DNA of 64,000 bases from Sphagnum magellanicum (GCA_021904315.1 CM038918.1:5347349-5411348), one strand, 5' to 3'. Positions 26,040 to 39,436 are shown, numbered from the stretch's first letter. Numbers and translations: made by a program. Notes: generated by a model from the letters alone, not told the origin.

Positions 26040-26225
26040 TTGTGTTACCCTTTTGACAAGGGGGAAAAAAACAAAAAAATCGCTCCCCCCCCCCCCCCAC
26101 CCCTGTAAAAAGAAAAAAACTGGACCATTCATGAGCGCATTCTGAGCCTTCCCATTGGCTGCATAAAATTTCTCTTTCCAAAAGCATTTGTCACCATTTT
26201 TGGCCTGGGGTAATTGCACGGGCAC
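26040..26225 (+). repeat. dispersed repeat family R1, copy 1
   Basis: This carries a poly-C run (about 26,085-26,099), then CTTCCCATTGGCTGCAT, then TCACCATTTTTGGCCTGGG. The last two phrases recur at 26,445-26,715 and 46,885-47,180 in the same order and orientation, and partly at 44,355-44,420. Confidence 0.75.
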
Positions 26226-26444
26226 AAATAGATAGTGGGGGATACTTATTCATGTTAATTAGATCATGGGTGTGTTCATAATTTTTTATTTTATTTTTTG
26301 AAAGACCCATATTCATTGGCCAATCAGCAAATTTTCTTGATCATTGATCACTCCCGATTGGAAGCACCTCTTTGGACCCCAATCGGACTCCTTAGCAGCT
26401 TACCCTTCAGTTTATATACATAACAGTTGAACTTTGGGCAAACC

Positions 26445-26715
26445 ATATGGTTTAAAAATAATGTGCTACTGAGAACGCTTTAAGGAACAACATGAGAACC
26501 TAGGGAACCTAAAGGGAACTTGATGGGAACACATTGGGAACAAGGGGAAAAAACCGAAAAAAAACTCCCCCTTACCCTACCCCACCCTCAAAAGGACATA
26601 AAAAGGGCTCATATGTGAATGGCTTGTGAAGGCTCATTTCACATTGGCTGCATGAAATTTCTATTTTCAAAACTGTTTGTCACCATTTTTGGCCTGGGCT
26701 AATACCCCCACTATA
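26445..26715 (+). repeat. dispersed repeat family R1, copy 2
   Basis: It contains the GGGAAC-rich leader (several GGGAAC phrases at 26,500-26,545), a C-rich stretch, CATTGGCTGCATGAAATTTC and CACCATTTTTGGCCTGGGC. It is in the same order as the copy at 46,885-47,180 and only about 220 bp from copy 1. Confidence 0.75.
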
Positions 26716-29700
26716 ATCATAGGGCACTTATGCCTGCAAAACTGAAATATGACCATCGAATACGGTATGGTATTCCCATGGATTTCGGATCAAGGCTCTC
26801 GGAAAAGGAAGCAGCTGGAGCAAGGTAAGGCCTGAGGACGAGGGCATTTCTGGAAATCAGGACCCACTCTGGGCATTCCAAAAAGCAAAGAAGATTTTTA
26901 AACATTTTTCAACAATATAAAAAATATAAAGCAAACAAAATGATTCTAGAAATCCATGAATACATTCCAATAGACTATATATAAAGACAAAGGCTGAGTA
27001 CAAAATAGGAACACATTTTGCCGAATATTAATTTGTTTAGGCTAGTGAGGATTGAAATGGAATTGTTCAAAATTTGAGAAATTGGATGGGATGTTTGAAC
27101 TTTGGAAAAATTAAACTTTGAATCTGCAGCATTAAACCTTAGGACTGCAAGAAGCAGCCTTGTTTTTTCTGCTGGTTATGTACCCAAAAAGCGAAATCAA
27201 AGATTCACAAAGTGCTAAAATCAAATGCTTTTTTTGGGAGGTTTTCAGTACCTAAAATTTGAACAAACTTTTAGAGAAATATTTGCACCAAATACGCTAT
27301 GGACAATCCAAAAAAAAAAAACTTGCAAAATCCAAGAGCCCATTTCCACCTTTGGAATATCATCATCATCATCACCATCATGGGAGGGATGCATCTCCTC
27401 TTCCAGCTGCAACTCCGCAACACCAGGCTTTAAAGCACTTGATGAAGGAAACGACAATTGAGTCAGTCACAAATGACATTTTAACATCCACTCCAATAAG
27501 AAGCATAAAGCTCCATATATGGTGGCAGCTGCGTGCATATGATGTTGCGCTGATGCCTCCAACAAAGCTTGTTAAGGGGGGTATTTAACGTGCTGCTTAA
27601 GTTTCTGGTTACTTAGTAGTTGTCTCTTGTGCTACCAAGACTCTTGGAAATAGGAGCTTGTAATAATAACATTGAACAACAAGAGATTTATACTCAATTG
27701 GAAATGACAAATTATGGGGTTGGCAACAATTTCAACAAGGACTCTTGAAAACCCAATGCAAATATGAAGAAGAGCACATCCATAAAATTTGAATTGTGCT
27801 TCAGTGATCCCAAAGACAACTAAAGGTAAAACAACAAGTTGGACCAGGTGTGTTGGAAAGCACTCAGAGGAAGTGAGAGAGGATTCCGACAAAAGGACAA
27901 ATATTCCACGCAAACTTCGAGAAAAGAACCATGGTGAAAACACACCATGCGATGATGGCCTTGCCATTTAGATTTAAAAGTATCTTAAGAAGGCAAAAGA
28001 AGAATTATGAAAATTCAAATATTTCACCATGCAAAAATATAATCTTCCAAAAAAAATCCTCTGAAAGAAACCAAAATCCTTCAAGATATCATAACTCTAT
28101 TATAACTAATCTCAAGTTTCAACACAAATCAACAAAATATCATCTTTCAAAAATCCTCATATCAAAATAGACCTATTATTATTACCTAGGGCCCAAAATC
28201 CATTAAGCTACTATACTCTATAATGAATCTAAACACAATATCCTTGCCTATCAAGGCAAGGCCAACAAAGTAAGAATGGCCAATCAAGTGCCCCAAAAAA
28301 TCCCCCAAAGTAATCTATCTATAAAGGAAGGTAGACTTTTGTTTGTTTTGTTTGTCACATTGAGATCTCCCAAACCATGACACCTCTTGTTGTGCTTTTG
28401 TCATGTTCTTGGTGCTTTTGGAAACCCTTGGATGACTAGAGGTAGCACCAAGTTGGTTTCATAAAGTTTCAATCTATGGTGGAGAAGTTATTAAATGTTG
28501 AGTCATTTTTTCACTAAAAATTTCATTTAAATCAAAACTAAAAATTATAGGGGAATTTTAGTGGGCTCTTGTTATTGTTGGGAAGCCCTAAATGAGTAGG
28601 ATTAAATGAAGGTAATTCACAAATTTTTTGACCTTTGATGCAAGAGATATTGAATTTTGAGTAATTTTTGTCATTAAAAATTTAATTAAATTACAAAAAA
28701 TGATTTTGAAAGGAAAAATTGATTGGGTCATTACTTCGCACTTGGGCCTACAACATAGGCTACACTAACGATAGACTAAATTACTAAAACATCTTGTTGA
28801 CTAGTAATCGTTATATACACATTTGAGTAGTTAGGGAAAAGGATATTTTATGGCAATTGAACTTTAGGGCAAGCTAAAGTTGATCTCATTAGAATAATCT
28901 TTTATATTTCATTAGTTCCAAGAGTAATCAATTAATGATAACAACGATGATGTGAACTTAAATCCCCTACAAGTATATTAGGGATATATTCAAGGTATAT
29001 CTTAAGGTATAGGAGTATTAAATCAAGGATTAAAATAATAAACAAGTTGGTAAATAGGTTAGTGTTTCATAATACATAAATTAAGCCCTAAAGGTTGATA
29101 TACTTAGGTAGGTGAGTAAAGTAGGTAGGTAGGTAAAGTAAGTATTTAAGTTAGGATAGACTAGCCTATTAGTATAATAGGTAGGCAAGCCTTGCTTAGC
29201 CTACTATCTAGGGTAAGTTGGTAACCTTGGTCTAGGCCTTGTTGTGCGCTACTAGATTGATGTTAAAATACATTATCAAAATTAACCAAGCCACACACAT
29301 CGTGTCACAAAACATACTTACAAACCATCTAAATACAAGTTCAAAACACAAACACATTAATACAAACCAAAATCTGGTGTCAAACAAATCGCTTCCCTTT
29401 TTTTTGGTGTGTTCTTACATCTCATAACATGATAGATGAGACTCCAAAATCATACCTTAAAAATAAATCATCCAATTCACAAAATAGTTGAAATGCCATT
29501 CACACAAAATTGGGTTCCAACCAATAAATAAACTATCGCACTAGACTAGGTTCTATCAAAATTCATTGTGATAGATTATCATGATGATGTCATGTTCATA
29601 ACATGTTCAAAATGAAATTTGAAACTTCACCTTTTTGGCCAAAACCCAAGGTCTTTACGTCACCCATGTCCACTGCATGAAGTGACAAAAATTATCATTA

Positions 29701-32400
29701 CAAAATATGTCAATACACATTGTTAAAACTATTTCACATTATAAGCTTATTAAATAGTTAAATACTTTCGTCATAAAATAAATTACACATGTGAATTATC
29801 AATAATTAATATCGTTATTTGATTTAATTCATAATTGAGTTTCATAATTACATTGAAATTTATAATGCCTTTAATTTCAAAATGTAAAATGTATTATATT
29901 AATTTAAATTAATTTAATTCAGATTAATTCAATAAAATTTGAATTATATAAAATTATTTATTATTGAAAATTTTTAAATAAAAAATTATATCTTTGAGTT
30001 AGGTAGAAAAAAAGAATAATAATTGTATTAAAATTTATCTTAAAATTTTTCATAATGAAATGAATTTCAAAGTTCTTGAAATTATATAATTAAAATTCAC
30101 ATCTCTTTGATTTATAAATTTAATTCAACATTTATTAGTTTTAACTTTCAATTTAAAATTCGTTACATTTTATGAAGTTTCACATGTACATTAGTTATCT
30201 TCTATTTTTATATTAAAAATATAACATTTTAGTTCCATTTTCCATTTTTTCACCTTTCATTTGTTTATATTATAATAACTTTCTTCTATTTTTCTTTTAT
30301 GAGACTTTAAAAAGAAATGAGAACATGAAATTTATAATATATTTTCATGTCAAAACATTTATGACAATTTTTAGTCTCCTATATAGTCCATATATTTGTT
30401 AGATATTCTATGTATAGTTTGGCATGCTTGATTTGATTATGATGTCATTTGAAATTAGTCAAATTAGACAAGCCTGTTTTTTATTTATTGAAACACATGT
30501 AATAATCATTTTAAATAGGTATGGTTGATTTCACATTCATTATGGTCAAAATGTAAAGGGTATGAAAGTCATGTTTGTGTAGTCGTGGATGCAACGATTC
30601 ATTTGTATGGGTGTTCAAGAAGAAAAACCAATTTTAAATGTGGAAATAAGGAGGATAATATGAACAAATTAATCCTAATATAACTTGTTAATACAAGTCC
30701 ACAAATAGACCCCTTAAATAATTTTCAAGACATAAAAAGAACGGACCCTAAGTGCTAAATAGATAAGTTTCTTAAAACATTGTATGTGGTTTTTATTTTA
30801 AAGTCTTAACATAAATCAAACATCAATGTGCAAACAATCACACCTAGAACTTCAAAGAAAAACTTGTGAAAATAAATTTCAAGGGTACAATTTGGACAAA
30901 AAATCAATCAAGGAATTCAAAAGTAATCAAATATATTGTGATCAAGAAAAATTTCAAAACAAGCATGGATGATTGCATCTTTGATTTGGAGTTGACAAAC
31001 ATGAAAATTCATAAGTCTAAGAACTTATAAACAACTCATAGTCCCATATGACTTCTAAACTTTTACCAGTAATCACATACATGTTTCTTGCAAGTTATAA
31101 AAAAAATCAATTTTTTTTCAAATATTATGTATATTTATTTTTTACATATGTTTTGGTATGTCCATTACCATATACCTATCTTCAACTATCACATGAAGAT
31201 TGGTTCCAAGCTCTAGCCATAATTTTATCCCATATATTACATGAATGTCGAGTCTTATTTGTGTAGGTAATGCAATTAAATATAATAAACCCAATGATTA
31301 TCATTGAATAATCTTCCATATAAAACCTTAAGCCAAATGTCAATTTACAAATAACTAATTTTTTTACATGTAAACAAAATATGGTACTTCCAACCAACTT
31401 CAAAGCAATAACCTAAAGAAGTATCTATTTCCAAGTGTCACTAAAAGATTCATTCTTGATTTTTGAGCCAAAATTTCATCCCTCATTTTACATAGTTGCA
31501 TTGAAGTCTTTTTCCTAAATAGGTATAAAAACCAATAGACCTTAAGAATCAATTATGGTGTAATGAGGCATTTATCCATATTGGACATTAATTTTCTCAT
31601 AACCTTGTGAATCTTTTGGGTAAATTAAGACAAGAGCTTTTAATACCATAGCTTCCCTTACCCATACTTTATTCATGGAATGGTTCACACATATAGAGCT
31701 TGTCCACCAAATCAAATAAAAAAAGTGAGGAAATAAAAGAAAATATTTAATCCATTCACCCAAAGTTCAATAACCTATGTAAATTTTTAAAGTTTACTAT
31801 TTAACCCAGATTTAGTTGAAAGCATCATTCAATTTCAATTTGGTAGATTGAATAATGAATAATGTTTTCATCAAATTGAATTTGATGAATATCATACCTA
31901 TGATTGATTTTTAGCATTTCTAGCCAACTATATACATTTTTTAGAAAACAAGGTTTGGCAATCTCAAATTTAATTTTACATAATTTCAACAAATGAAGAA
32001 TAAGTATACAAAGTACACCTTGTGTTGTGTATTTATAATAATAACCTAGTGGGAGTTCAATTTTCAACAATTTTGGCAAATATCAATAAGATTTTCAATT
32101 TTTTACTAGAATTTTTGTGAATTCTTTTTTTGCCAAACATAAATTGTAGGTACTATGATATAGATATTAGAATTGCATTTAACCATATGGCACCCTAATT
32201 CAAGCTAGTGTTTTGTTAAGTTGATTCATACAATTTTTAACTTCCATATCATTCACATATTTCAATGTTTTTTATATTCATAAGTCTATCAAATTGCTTC
32301 CTTCATTATTTTGATCACATTGAAAGGCTATAATTGAATGATTATTGGCTTTGAAAGGGTGCCTTCATTTTTTTTCTTTTGAAATGATAAATTTATTATC
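26716..32400. other. long AT-rich gene-poor stretch
   Basis: No gene is supported. A phrase translating as PAKLKYDHRIRYGIPMDFG at about 26,734 (+) looks coding-like and is followed by a GT at about 26,824, so it could be an orphan exon. I do not recognise the protein. A CAT microsatellite lies at 27,360-27,382, a TAGG-rich patch at about 29,090-29,220, and 29,740-30,330 is extremely AT-rich. Confidence 0.4.
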
Positions 32401-33381
32401 CATTATGTAATAAATGGCTACATGATTTGACAATTTCAAGTTGAACAAAACAAAATGACATCTTTAATCAAAATAAATAATGGTGTTTTAGTCAAATGGG
32501 ACATCCTATGCTACCTAATATGCAAAAATAATTACAAACTAAGTTAGGTAATAGGTTAGGCCTACCTACATACCAACTTATTTATCTACGTACCTATCTC
32601 CTACTACCATTCTACAAACCTACCTATCTACTTACTTCTTATGACCTACTTACCTATTTACCTCCTACTTACTTACCTACTCATTTACTTATCAATTTAC
32701 TTAACTACTTTTTAGTTTTTATTTATTACTACCTACCTACTTAGCTACCTACCTCCTATGGATTATAAGCTACCTACTTACATACCCTTTCTACTTATCA
32801 ACCATCATGCAACCTACCTGTTCATTACCTAATTTTTTTATACCTTCATAACTAATGGTATGAAATAAACAACTAAAATAAAAAACCTGACAAGCCTTAT
32901 CAACTTTGGAAAATGTAGTCCATTGATGAATTGGATTATCATTGGGGAGGTGAAAGGTTCAATTCTTAATACATGCAACCTATATACATGCTTAAAAGGT
33001 TACAATAGGTAGGCTAGGTTAGGTTAGGTAAACTAAGTTAGGTTACGTAGGCTAAGCTAATTACATATTTGCTTTTTTACAACCTCCTTAAACCTATATA
33101 TTTTAACTACTAACTTACCCAACTACACAAAAATATTATTTTTGATAATAATCTATAAAAAAAAGGGTAAAAATTTGATGAATCAAATGGTCCATTATCC
33201 ACTAATCAAAATGACTAGTCAAATAGTCTAACATTTTATTAGTAAAAAAGGCCACTTAGTCAAGCAAGATAGGTCCAAATTCAATTGTGCAAATTAATAG
33301 GATGGTTTTTTTAATGCATGTCCAAATGCGATATTTTTTTATTGGATTCCCTAGTAAAAAATACCATGAATTGTAGTAGTG
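32401..33381. mobile_element. possible CACTA-like element D (about 1 kb)
   Basis: The right end, reverse-complemented, is CACTACTACAATTCATGG, a good match to the family. The left end (CATTATGTAATAAATGG) is only a partial match, and the 3-bp flanks ATC/ATG differ at one base. The contents fit the family: TTGAC/GTCAA subterminal phrases at both ends, a CTACCTAC-rich array at 32,510-32,830, a TAGG run at 33,008-33,060 and a GGTTCAATTC box B-like site near 32,968. Confidence 0.4.
32510..33130. repeat. CCTA/TAGG-rich arrays
   Basis: CTACCTACTTAC-type sequence dominates 32,560-32,830. After a gap the orientation flips to GTTAGGTTAGG at 33,008-33,050. This is the same two-orientation layout as in the other CACTA-like elements. 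Confidence 0.8.
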
Positions 33382-33945
33382 ATGATGGCTATAGATGTCC
33401 TTAACATGTCCCTTTTAGCAATCCTAATTTCATGGATAAACTTTGGATGAAAGCTTAGCTTTCCATACATGAAGTTTTGTCCATAAAACACCCCAATTGA
33501 AAAATCCCCATTAGAAATGCACAAACAATATTTTATGAATGTTTATCCATAGAATTTGGATGACTAGTAGGCAAAAATAAAAATTGTGAATAAATTGCAC
33601 AACATGCATAAATACAATTATAAATTATATTTCTTGGATGAGGTTTATTATATACTTAAATTTCATGAATTTTCATGGATGGACTTGCATCCCATTAGGA
33701 TAGCTTCAAAACCAAATCACTCACAAAATAGAATTTGAAAAAAACATGAAATTTGAAGTCAAAACCTTTCAATTTCCATTCAACATGTTCAAAAAAATTT
33801 TTAGGGAGTAGTTTGAATTTGTGAAGGCTCCTCTCAAGCTTCATAGACCCATCAAGTAAAAAACTTGGGAATGTGAACCTGGCAACAATAACTTGAGAAT
33901 GGAAACCATAAAATAAGCCAAGACTTCTTATGGTACCTAGAGTCT

Positions 33946-34164
33946 AGTACAAAAGTATTGCCTGCTTCTTTTTTCCATGGCTGCCTATTTGCCTGTCCAA
34001 GAAGTGTCTGGCAATGCCCAATGACATTTTGGTCCTGCCCTTTAATTATACACTAGGTATATAATTAAAGGGCAGCACCAAAATGTGTCTGGCCATCATC
34101 AAAAAAAGATGGATTGGGCCCAGGGCAGACAAGGAAAAACAGATGCGTATAATACTTTTGTACT
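33946..34164. mobile_element. foldback MITE (219 bp)
   Basis: The ends AGTACAAAAGTATT and AATACTTTTGTACT are perfect inverted repeats. The centre (34,025-34,085) is a near-perfect hairpin with about 26-bp arms built on CATTTTGGT and CCCTTTAATTATA. Intermediate parts also pair (the GGATTGGGCCCAGGGCAG side against CTGTCC/CCCAATG phrases), so nearly the whole element folds on itself. No clear target duplication. Confidence 0.7.
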
Positions 34165-34683
34165 GCCTGCAATAAGGGACCCTTTGCTTATTTTACGTCT
34201 TCCCTTGAGAATTGGGCAATATGGACTCCTCAATTTGACAAAATGGAGTTTACAAAGAGTGAAAGTCAATTAGGCAAAAATTGCCAAATGGGGAAATTGA
34301 AACATGGACTTCACAATTTGGCAAAGTGGACTTGGGAAGCTGGTAAAGTGAACTTGGCAAAACACCCAAGCAAATGGTGTTCCATACATTGGTGGTCAGG
34401 ACCCAGGATCATATAAATAATGGCATGATAGAGAGGACTTTGTGAACTCTTCAAAATGAGCTTGTAAATGTGATGGAGAATTGGGCATCATTGATGGGAA
34501 CAAACTGTCGTTTATTATGTCCATCTTTCAAAAGCTTTTGAGGACAACATTGAATCCACACATCAATGGGAAATGCGTTGGGATGTATTGAGAATGGGAT
34601 GATGTAAATGGAGAATGTTGAGAACATCAAGGGGATAAGATTGGAATGTTGTGTTGGACAAAGTAATTCTTTTAGGAATTTTT

Positions 34684-34990
34684 GTTTGTAGCCATAGCGG
34701 CGATCATCCTTAGGAAGATTTAGCCAAGCCAAATATGGCTGTATAAACCAAGATATGAAGCACATAACTTAAGTCATCCTAATATCTTTTTGGCTACACA
34801 CTTTAAAACAAATATAGAAATCTGTTGACTTTTATTAAAAATCTCCCCACACTTACGATGATTAAAAACCTCCAAAATCAGTTGGTGCTCAAAATTTTAA
34901 TTTTCTTTTTTGAGCGAAATTTCGCCATTAAAAAAAAGGCCGATATTATCAACAAACCAAGCAAAGCTCGTGTATAAAAAAGAGGGATTT
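34684..34990 (+). repeat. dispersed repeat, copy 2
   Basis: Diverged relative of 2,885-3,160, sharing GGAAGATTTAGCCAAG and TTTTTGGCTAC in the same order. Confidence 0.55.
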
Positions 34991-35018
34991 GAATGTTCTT
35001 GGCAATTTTGAGATTAAA

Positions 35019-35096
35019 TGTACTATCATGACATGGACGATATATGCTGGGAAACTTCTCCTAATGCTGAAATATCATCCATGTCATGATAGTACA
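35019..35096. other. near-perfect hairpin, 25-bp stem, 28-nt loop
   Basis: 35,019-35,043 and 35,072-35,096 pair at 24 of 25 positions. The size would suit a small foldback element or a small-RNA precursor. Nothing in the sequence shows it is transcribed. Confidence 0.7.
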
Positions 35097-35099
35097 TGT

Positions 35100-38000
35100 A
35101 TCTATATAGGGCTCTATATGTACAAATATCCCTTGTAGAAAAGAGAAGGGATCTTAGACCTATTATTTAAGAGGGGAAGGGACCTTATGCCTACAAGTAA
35201 ATGTAAGATCCTTCGTACTTCTACCCCCTAGTGAATTACATATATGTTTAGGCTTCTGATAAGCTTCGCCTTGGGCTTTATCTTGTGTGAGGTCCAAGGG
35301 TGGGGATGTGGGGACATTCCCAAAATAGCGGGCTACACTTGACTACCACACCACCCACCCCACCATATGCTCCTTAGTTTGCGAATGCCCCTGGGTCCCC
35401 ACATTGGGGTTTTATGTTACATATTTTGTTTAAGCTATTGTTACCGTGAGTTGAACTCTTGTAAGTCACAAAGAGTTCCATGTCCAAGGGGTCCAACCTT
35501 TATAAAGACATGTGATTCTTGGTTTCACCGAGGGCTGATTCCAAAGTCAATTTCTTAAATGGTTTTAATCTTTTTGGATTTTGGTGTTGCCAAAGTTTTC
35601 CCATCAAGTTTTTTTTAAAAACTTCCCAAAGTGTTTTCCAACATATTCCCAAGCACAATATTATGGGGGATATAGTGTGTATAGTGTGACTCATATTAAT
35701 TAGTTAAAGGGGCCGAGTGCTTACAAAGTTTTTTTCTTTTGCAATGAGCCTCTTTGTTTGGTCCATCGCTAATTTTTTTTTTTAAAGACAAAATTTTTGG
35801 CACTTCCCAAATTAAAAATAGAATTTTTTTTTTCCTTTGGTTACTTTTATAATTTGCACAAATATAGTTGAGCTAAGGCTATGGGACAAAAGGCTGATGA
35901 AACAAATTAAGTCTCTTGAATGCTACTCCATCACCTAATAGTCTAAATAAAATTTCTATAACTATAAAAGTGTTAGTCACCATCTACAAATGGGGGCTAG
36001 AGGGTGAAGCTTCTCATGGCCTGAAGGAAGTTCATAGTGCTACAAGGTCTTAGGGTTTAGGGTTTAGGGTCTTAGATGTTTATTGCATTCTAGACCTTGA
36101 CTAGACCCTATATAGACATAAAGACACAGACCCTAAACAAAGGGCCTTAAGACCCTCAAGCCCATTCTACAGCCAGGTCTAGTCAACCTAGCTTGACACA
36201 GTTCAAGTTTGGGTCATGAGGTAGGATATAGACCCAAGGCATGTCTCCGAGGTCACAAGATTAGGCAAAACATGGAGAGGAGAGATACCCAATTTTGCAC
36301 TCCCCCCAGAAAACTTGAAAGTCATATGTACATATTATTAATTAATGAATATAAATTTTTTAATGTCAAGCTCAATGCCAATCTCATCTTTCTTATGATG
36401 TAGAATTTGGAAAATTGTTTTTAAAAAATTAAATCTTTTTTTTTTTTTTTTTTCCCCAAACATGTCAAACCTTGGAATACACTCAAATTTTTTCCATTCT
36501 GAAAAAAGAAACACCCAATTGAAAATATTTACCCACTGAATCTTTTTTGTTTTTGTGTTTTAATCAAGAAAGGAATCATTTAGTATCAAGTTGGGTCAAT
36601 GTCCTTGGCACACCTTATGAGAAAGTGCTCTCTACCTCTTGGAAATGGAGGTTAGCCTCGGTACTTCTTCGTAGGTGCTCAAGAAAGATAGGTTCAATTG
36701 GGAGATGTCAAACACCCCCATCAAACTTTTGGGGTGGGGGGAGTTGTTAGAAAAAGGGATTTCATGATTTTGAATTGTGTGCATAGTCGAACAAATTATT
36801 ATTAATATGTCAAAAACATATATGTATTTAATTGTGTATAATGAACATAAAGGTGAACCTTGTCTTAAAACCTTGATCTTGCATGCTTTCAATGTGGCTC
36901 AAGGCAAAGAATGGCAAAGAATAGAGCAAATCACAATTGACATTTGAATGTCTACAAAAGCAAGCAAATGTATTTTTACACAATTGTGCCAATGCCATTT
37001 GGAGTTTGAAAAGATCAAAAGGCTCTCACCTTTTTGTATTGATTATTTTCTTTGACAAAAAATTTCAATCACATTGCAAAGGTTGCAAGCATCCTGCATC
37101 TTAAGTTGGGCGATAGTCGTAGGTTTAACTATTTTTTGACTTTCACCCCTTTATTAGGACACATCTCTCATCTCCATGGCCAACTTATTGCAAGTGATGA
37201 ATTTTTTATATGAAAAAAGACAACCGACCTACTACAATTGGTCGATTTTTGACATGAATAGGTTTTGACCTGTAGTTTGAGCTAACTTGATGTCCTGCAA
37301 ATCTCCCTTTTCTTTTCTTATTTATAACTGTGTACATTTTCCGAATGAATGTACGTGTGTATATTAATAAAGTTTTACAAGGTTGCATCATTCCAACTCC
37401 AAATTCGATGTGAAAATGACTGGAATCAGAGGTTCTAGAAATCCAAAAGAAGGATCTTAAAACTGGACTGGAGGTTCTATCGATAACCAAAATAAATTTA
37501 AAAAGAATTAAAACCAACTAAAGGTTCCTTTTGAAATCAAGGATCAAACAATACTGGTTTTTATTATAGTGCCAAAGTTGGTGCTGGTTCACACGAGGCA
37601 TGATTGCATTCCCCTCCCCCCCCCCCCCCCCCCCCACCCCACCCCACCCCACCCCACCCCACCCCACCCATTGATGCCAACACTAGGGATATCTTTAGCT
37701 TGAGACAAGATTTCTTTTGCTCATGCAATATTGTCTCCTCTCATGTATTTAATTACTTAATTTTAAAGATTTCATGTCGAAAATAAAAATATCCATGAAT
37801 ATTCCAAAGAGATCCTTCATTTTCTTTCACAAATTTTCGTTCTTTGCAAAAAAAAATTTTAAAAAAATCCCAAATTTTGACATTTCGACTAATAATTACT
37901 AAGTTTCAACATTTCTACTCATAATATAATTAGATCCAAAGCTGCCAAGATAGTACAACCATAGGTTGGGGACAAGCATCTCATTATGGCAATAGGTCTC

Positions 38001-38840
38001 ACCTCCCCTTCCCCTCTCCAATACCTCAATTGAGGAAGGCATAACAGCCACATACTAATTGGAATGTGCTAAGAAAAAAGACAAGAATCAAATCCCCAAA
38101 GTACATATTACCCCACCGCGATTCATAACAACAAAAAGAGAAGGCAACAAATAGTGTAGAATATAATATTATTTTGGGCCTGGAATCATGTGACGTGACA
38201 CAAGGATTACTTATATACATGGGTTTGCAGGTCCCACAAAACATTCACAAAACCCACCACTTGCTCCTTCCTACGCATGATGTTGCTGCCTCTTCCTGGA
38301 ACTCGCAATTTCCTTGCTCACTCTGCAGTTACCATGTCCATGAAGACAAAACCTCGAACAATGTTCAAGTCCGTCATCATCAGAAAAAACGTGTCATTGT
38401 TGCTGTTGTTGTTGTTTAGGGTTTCACTCATCGAGAGGATTTTATATGGTCGAGCATGTATTTATTATTGATCGACTAATTTCAAAGATGCTGTTATACG
38501 CTTTGTCTGTAAAACCGATCATGTCTTTGTCATCATCTGGGAATTTGATGTAATTTTTATTTGTCAACTGCGGTGAGTGTGTGCGGGTGTGGGTTTTTTT
38601 CCCCCTAGTTTTTGGAGTGCTGCTGCTGTGCAGCAGACTTTAGACACCCCCAGACTTTCTACAACGGGCACACAGACAGAGAGACTCTAAAGAAAGACTT
38701 TTTAGACTGCCCTTTTGCAGTCGGGTAGCTTGTCTTCAGAAAGTGTATGAAACTTTACAGTAGTGCGACAACCGGACGGTGTTGGTAGTTTGAAGAATTC
38801 GTCCGACGTCCGTCGGTTTTAATGAAGAGAATTTCGGTGG
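35100..38840. other. intergenic, no supported gene
   Basis: An interstitial telomere-like run (TTAGGGTTTAGGGTTTAGGG) lies at about 36,050-36,070. A poly-C tract followed by (CCCCA)n runs about 37,613-37,670. 35,740-35,835 resembles the right half of the foldback element at 46.6-46.8 kb. Base composition becomes GC-richer from about 38,200 toward the kinase gene. A 64-codon frame at 38,277-38,471 (+) has no recognisable motif. Confidence 0.45.
37613..37670 (+). repeat. poly-C and (CCCCA)n tract
   Basis: About 20 C's are followed by eight or so CCCCA units. The complementary strand is an uninterrupted series of G-runs, a strong G-quadruplex candidate. Confidence 0.9.
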
Positions 38841-38846
38841 AGGACT

Positions 38847-39114
38847 AGCGACGTCAACGAGGTCTCTCTCTAGTGACATCAACAAGGTCTCTCTCCAACG
38901 ACATCAACGAGGTCTCTCTCCAGCGACGTTAACGAGGTGTCTCTCCAGCGACATCAATAAGGTCTCTCTCTCTCTCTCTCTCTACCGACATTAACGAGGT
39001 GTCTCTCTAGCGACATCAGCGAATTAGGTCTCTCCCCACGGACGTGAACGCGGGGTCTCCTTAGCGACGGTAACGAGGTGTCTGTCCACCGACGTCAACG
39101 AGGTCTCTCTCTAG
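38847..39114 (+). repeat. ten 25-bp repeats upstream of the kinase gene
   Basis: Ten diverged units begin at 38,847, with the core GACGTCAACGAGGTCTCTCT. Each combines a GAC(G/A)T motif (several contain GACGTC, an ACGT-core bZIP-type site) with a pyrimidine-rich CTCTCTC tail; unit 5 has an expanded CT run. The array ends about 320 bp before the start codon, so it lies in the promoter or 5'UTR. A (GAG)n tract at about 39,398-39,418 follows just before the ATG. Confidence 0.88.
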
Positions 39115-39436
39115 CTGCAGTTGGGTGTGGCCGACACGGACTATCCTCGCGAAGCGGAAGCTACTAGGGAGTAGGAATTTGCAAGAGAACCATGGGGTTT
39201 TCAAAGAGTGAGTCAAAATAGTTTGGAGAACAAGCTCAGGGAGATGCAGAGGTTGCAGCAGGAGGGGGAAATCAGACAGTGAAATATTAAAGCTTTCTTC
39301 AACTATTCTCGTTGACAGGAGCTTCTAGTCTGGCCGGAGATTTATTCTTCGTGCTTGAGAAATTCGTCCGCTGGCCTAGAGCAGCTACAAGCTTCTGAGG
39401 AGGAGGAGGAGGAGGAGGACGTGGTGGCACGAAAAT

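Noticed and set aside
27259..27588. Frame with a poly-His run
   Set aside because: The His run is a CAT microsatellite; the opposite strand is open too and no family match is apparent.
36050..36070. True telomere end
   Set aside because: Only about three TTTAGGG units inside ordinary sequence; an interstitial motif.
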